Assembly (NCBI GenBank): GCA_030643345.1
Contig: DAOWMA010000115.1
Span: 1-6,761, forward strand
From: Spirochaetaceae bacterium
GTDB taxonomy: Bacteria; Spirochaetota; Spirochaetia; B11-G9
DNA: 6,761 nucleotides
Direction of reading: 5' to 3'
Both the position numbers and the translations under genes were made by a program. Below the pieces are notes generated by a model. It made no database searches. It was not told where the DNA came from and was given only the letters and a program-made list of their open reading frames with translations. Of this stretch, positions 5,551 through 6,761 are shown in pieces. Each line of letters starts with the position of its first letter. The first letter of the stretch is position 1.

Positions 5551-6300
5551 ATGTCAGGACATAGTAAATGGTCCTCTATTAAACATAAGAAGGGTGCTGT
5601 CGATGCTAAAAGGGGCAAAATTTTTACTAAAATTATTAAAGAGATAAGTGTTGCCGCCCGTCTGGGTGGTGGAGATGTTGATTCTAATCCAAGATTAAGA
5701 ACTGCTATTCTTAAAGCTAAATCAGTAAATATGCCCAAAGATAATATGGACAGGGCGATAAAAAAGGGTACAGGTGAACTTGAAGGTGTCGATTATATCG
5801 AGCTTATATATGAAGGTTACGGCCCTGGAGGTGTTGCGTTAATAATTGAAACACTTACTGATAATAAAAACAGAACTGCTGCGGATATTCGAAGTACTCT
5901 ATCAAAGAACGGGGGTAATCTTGGTGAGACAGGATCTGTTTCCTACAGCTTCAATAGAAAGGGTGTAATTACCTTTGATTCAGAAAAATATTCTGAAGAG
6001 GAGATCTTTGAAGTAGCTTTGGAAGCCGGTGCTGAGGACGTATCTACAGAAGGGGAGGTTGTAGAAGTTTTAACAAGTCCTGACGACTTCCACACAGTTT
6101 TTGATGCAATGGAAGCCGCCGGTTTCGAAAATAGATCTGCAGAACTTGCCCTGCTGCCAGAGTCTACAATAACTTTGAGCCTTGAAAAAACTGCAAAAGC
6201 TTTAAGATTAATTGATAAGATTGAAGATTATGATGACGTTCAATCAGTATCAACAAATCTTGAAATCCCTGATGATTTTGATCCTGATGCTGAATACTAA
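5551..6300 (+). CDS. yebC: YebC/PmpR/TACO1 family protein
   Basis: Family members are described either as DNA-binding regulators (PmpR) or as translation factors that help ribosomes through difficult stretches (TACO1 in mitochondria). The role here cannot be read from sequence. The 249-residue product has the usual length and all the family marks: [25 protein letters not shown] at the N-terminus (residues 1-25), NPRLRTAI (46-53), [21 protein letters not shown] (55-75), [19 protein letters not shown] (87-105) and [13 protein letters not shown] (119-131). The C-terminus is acidic. The start is an ATG five bases after AAGGAG (5540-5545). It is 56 bases after hemW with its own likely promoter, and its TAA directly abuts the ruvC ATG. 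The yebC-ruvC order is conserved in many bacteria. Confidence 0.97.
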   Translation: MSGHSKWSSIKHKKGAVDAKRGKIFTKIIKEISVAARLGGGDVDSNPRLRTAILKAKSVNMPKDNMDRAIKKGTGELEGVDYIELIYEGYGPGGVALIIETLTDNKNRTAADIRSTLSKNGGNLGETGSVSYSFNRKGVITFDSEKYSEEEIFEVALEAGAEDVSTEGEVVEVLTSPDDFHTVFDAMEAAGFENRSAELALLPESTITLSLEKTAKALRLIDKIEDYDDVQSVSTNLEIPDDFDPDAEY

Positions 6301-6761
6301 ATGACGAGGATTCTGGGAATTGACCCGGGAATTGCATCTACAGGGTGGGGGGTTATTGAAGCAAGAGGAAATAAGTTTAAATCACTGGATTATGGGTTTA
6401 TTAAAACTGTCCCCTCCCAGACTCCTGGTCAAAGACTGATGATTATCTATAATACCCTAAAACAGATAATTAATGAATATAAACCGGATAAGGCTAGTGT
6501 TGAGGATATATTTTTTGCACGTAACAAGCTTAGTGCAATTCCTGTTGCCCAGGCAAAGGGGGTTATTCTACTGGCTATGGAAAGTAAAAAAGTAGAGACC
6601 TTTGTATTTTCACCTCTCCAGATAAAACAGGCACTTACAGGCAACGGCCGGGCAGAAAAAGAGCAGGTCCAGGAAATGGTTAAACTAATCCTGGGGCTTT
6701 CAGTTAAAATAAAACCTAATCATGCAGCAGATGCCCTGGCTGCAGCTATATGCTGCTATAA
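6301..6761 (+). CDS. ruvC: Holliday junction endonuclease RuvC, C-terminus cut by the window edge
   Basis: RuvC resolves Holliday junctions during recombination and repair, as a dimer working with RuvAB. The visible 153 codons, out of a usual 160-190, contain the RNase H-like fold and all four catalytic acid or equivalent positions: Asp8 in LGIDPG, Glu68 in VEDIFF, and His141 and Asp144 in HAADALAAA. The His variant at the third position occurs in many RuvC proteins. The junction-contacting region around FFARNKLSA (71-79) is typical. The ATG follows the yebC stop with no gap (TAAATG), and no good Shine-Dalgarno precedes it, so translation probably depends on termination at yebC. The reading frame is still open at 6761; ruvA and ruvB may follow but are not seen. 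Confidence 0.96.
   Translation, partial: MTRILGIDPGIASTGWGVIEARGNKFKSLDYGFIKTVPSQTPGQRLMIIYNTLKQIINEYKPDKASVEDIFFARNKLSAIPVAQAKGVILLAMESKKVETFVFSPLQIKQALTGNGRAEKEQVQEMVKLILGLSVKIKPNHAADALAAAICCY

Noticed and set aside
1..6761. A new defence, mobile or phage system
   Set aside because: All long frames match housekeeping families or a known spirochaete-type domain set, with no integrase, transposase, nuclease-toxin or CRISPR repeat.

Overview
The window is AT-rich bacterial chromosome holding conserved housekeeping genes. It reads as two divergent transcription units that meet in an intergenic region of about 230 bases (2275-2502). I see no transposase, integrase, CRISPR array or phage gene. 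The lineage cannot be fixed from this sequence alone. A spirochaete (Treponema/Spirochaeta-like) is my best guess, from the PEGA plus FGE-sulfatase-fold membrane protein, the SmpB and tmRNA tag type, and the long spirochaete-like signal peptidase. This is inference.

Minus-strand unit, read right to left: a PEGA/FGE-fold membrane protein (2274-655), then smpB (655-188), then the 5' part of the tmRNA gene ssrA (129 to the left edge). The FGE-fold gene has a near-consensus promoter almost on top of its ATG, so its mRNA should be leaderless or nearly so. Its stop codon shares a base with the smpB start. ssrA has its own promoter just after smpB. SmpB and tmRNA are the two partners of trans-translation (ribosome rescue), so this arm is a rescue module behind an unrelated membrane protein. 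The proteolysis tag, ANDNNVDYALAA, can be read directly. Its stop codon is cut by the window edge.

Plus-strand unit: two tandem type I signal peptidase genes (2503-3477 and 3479-4231), then hemW (4262-5494), yebC (5551-6300) and the start of ruvC (6301 to the right edge). Spacing is 1, 30, 56 and 0 bases. yebC has a convincing promoter just after hemW, so yebC-ruvC can be expressed separately from lepB-lepB-hemW.

The most notable points are these. (1) hemW has no ATG, GTG or TTG that keeps its radical-SAM cysteines, but has a perfect AAGGAGG placed for an ATT (AUU) start. (2) The second signal peptidase keeps the Ser/Lys dyad but has a degenerate box E. (3) The divergent intergenic region holds repeated TTGCGAT/ATCGCAA motifs, a 9-bp direct repeat and a 14-bp palindrome. 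(4) The FGE-fold protein has a probable leaderless transcript and lacks the FGE catalytic cysteines. I do not see a clearly new multi-gene system; the novelty is at the level of regulation and single proteins.
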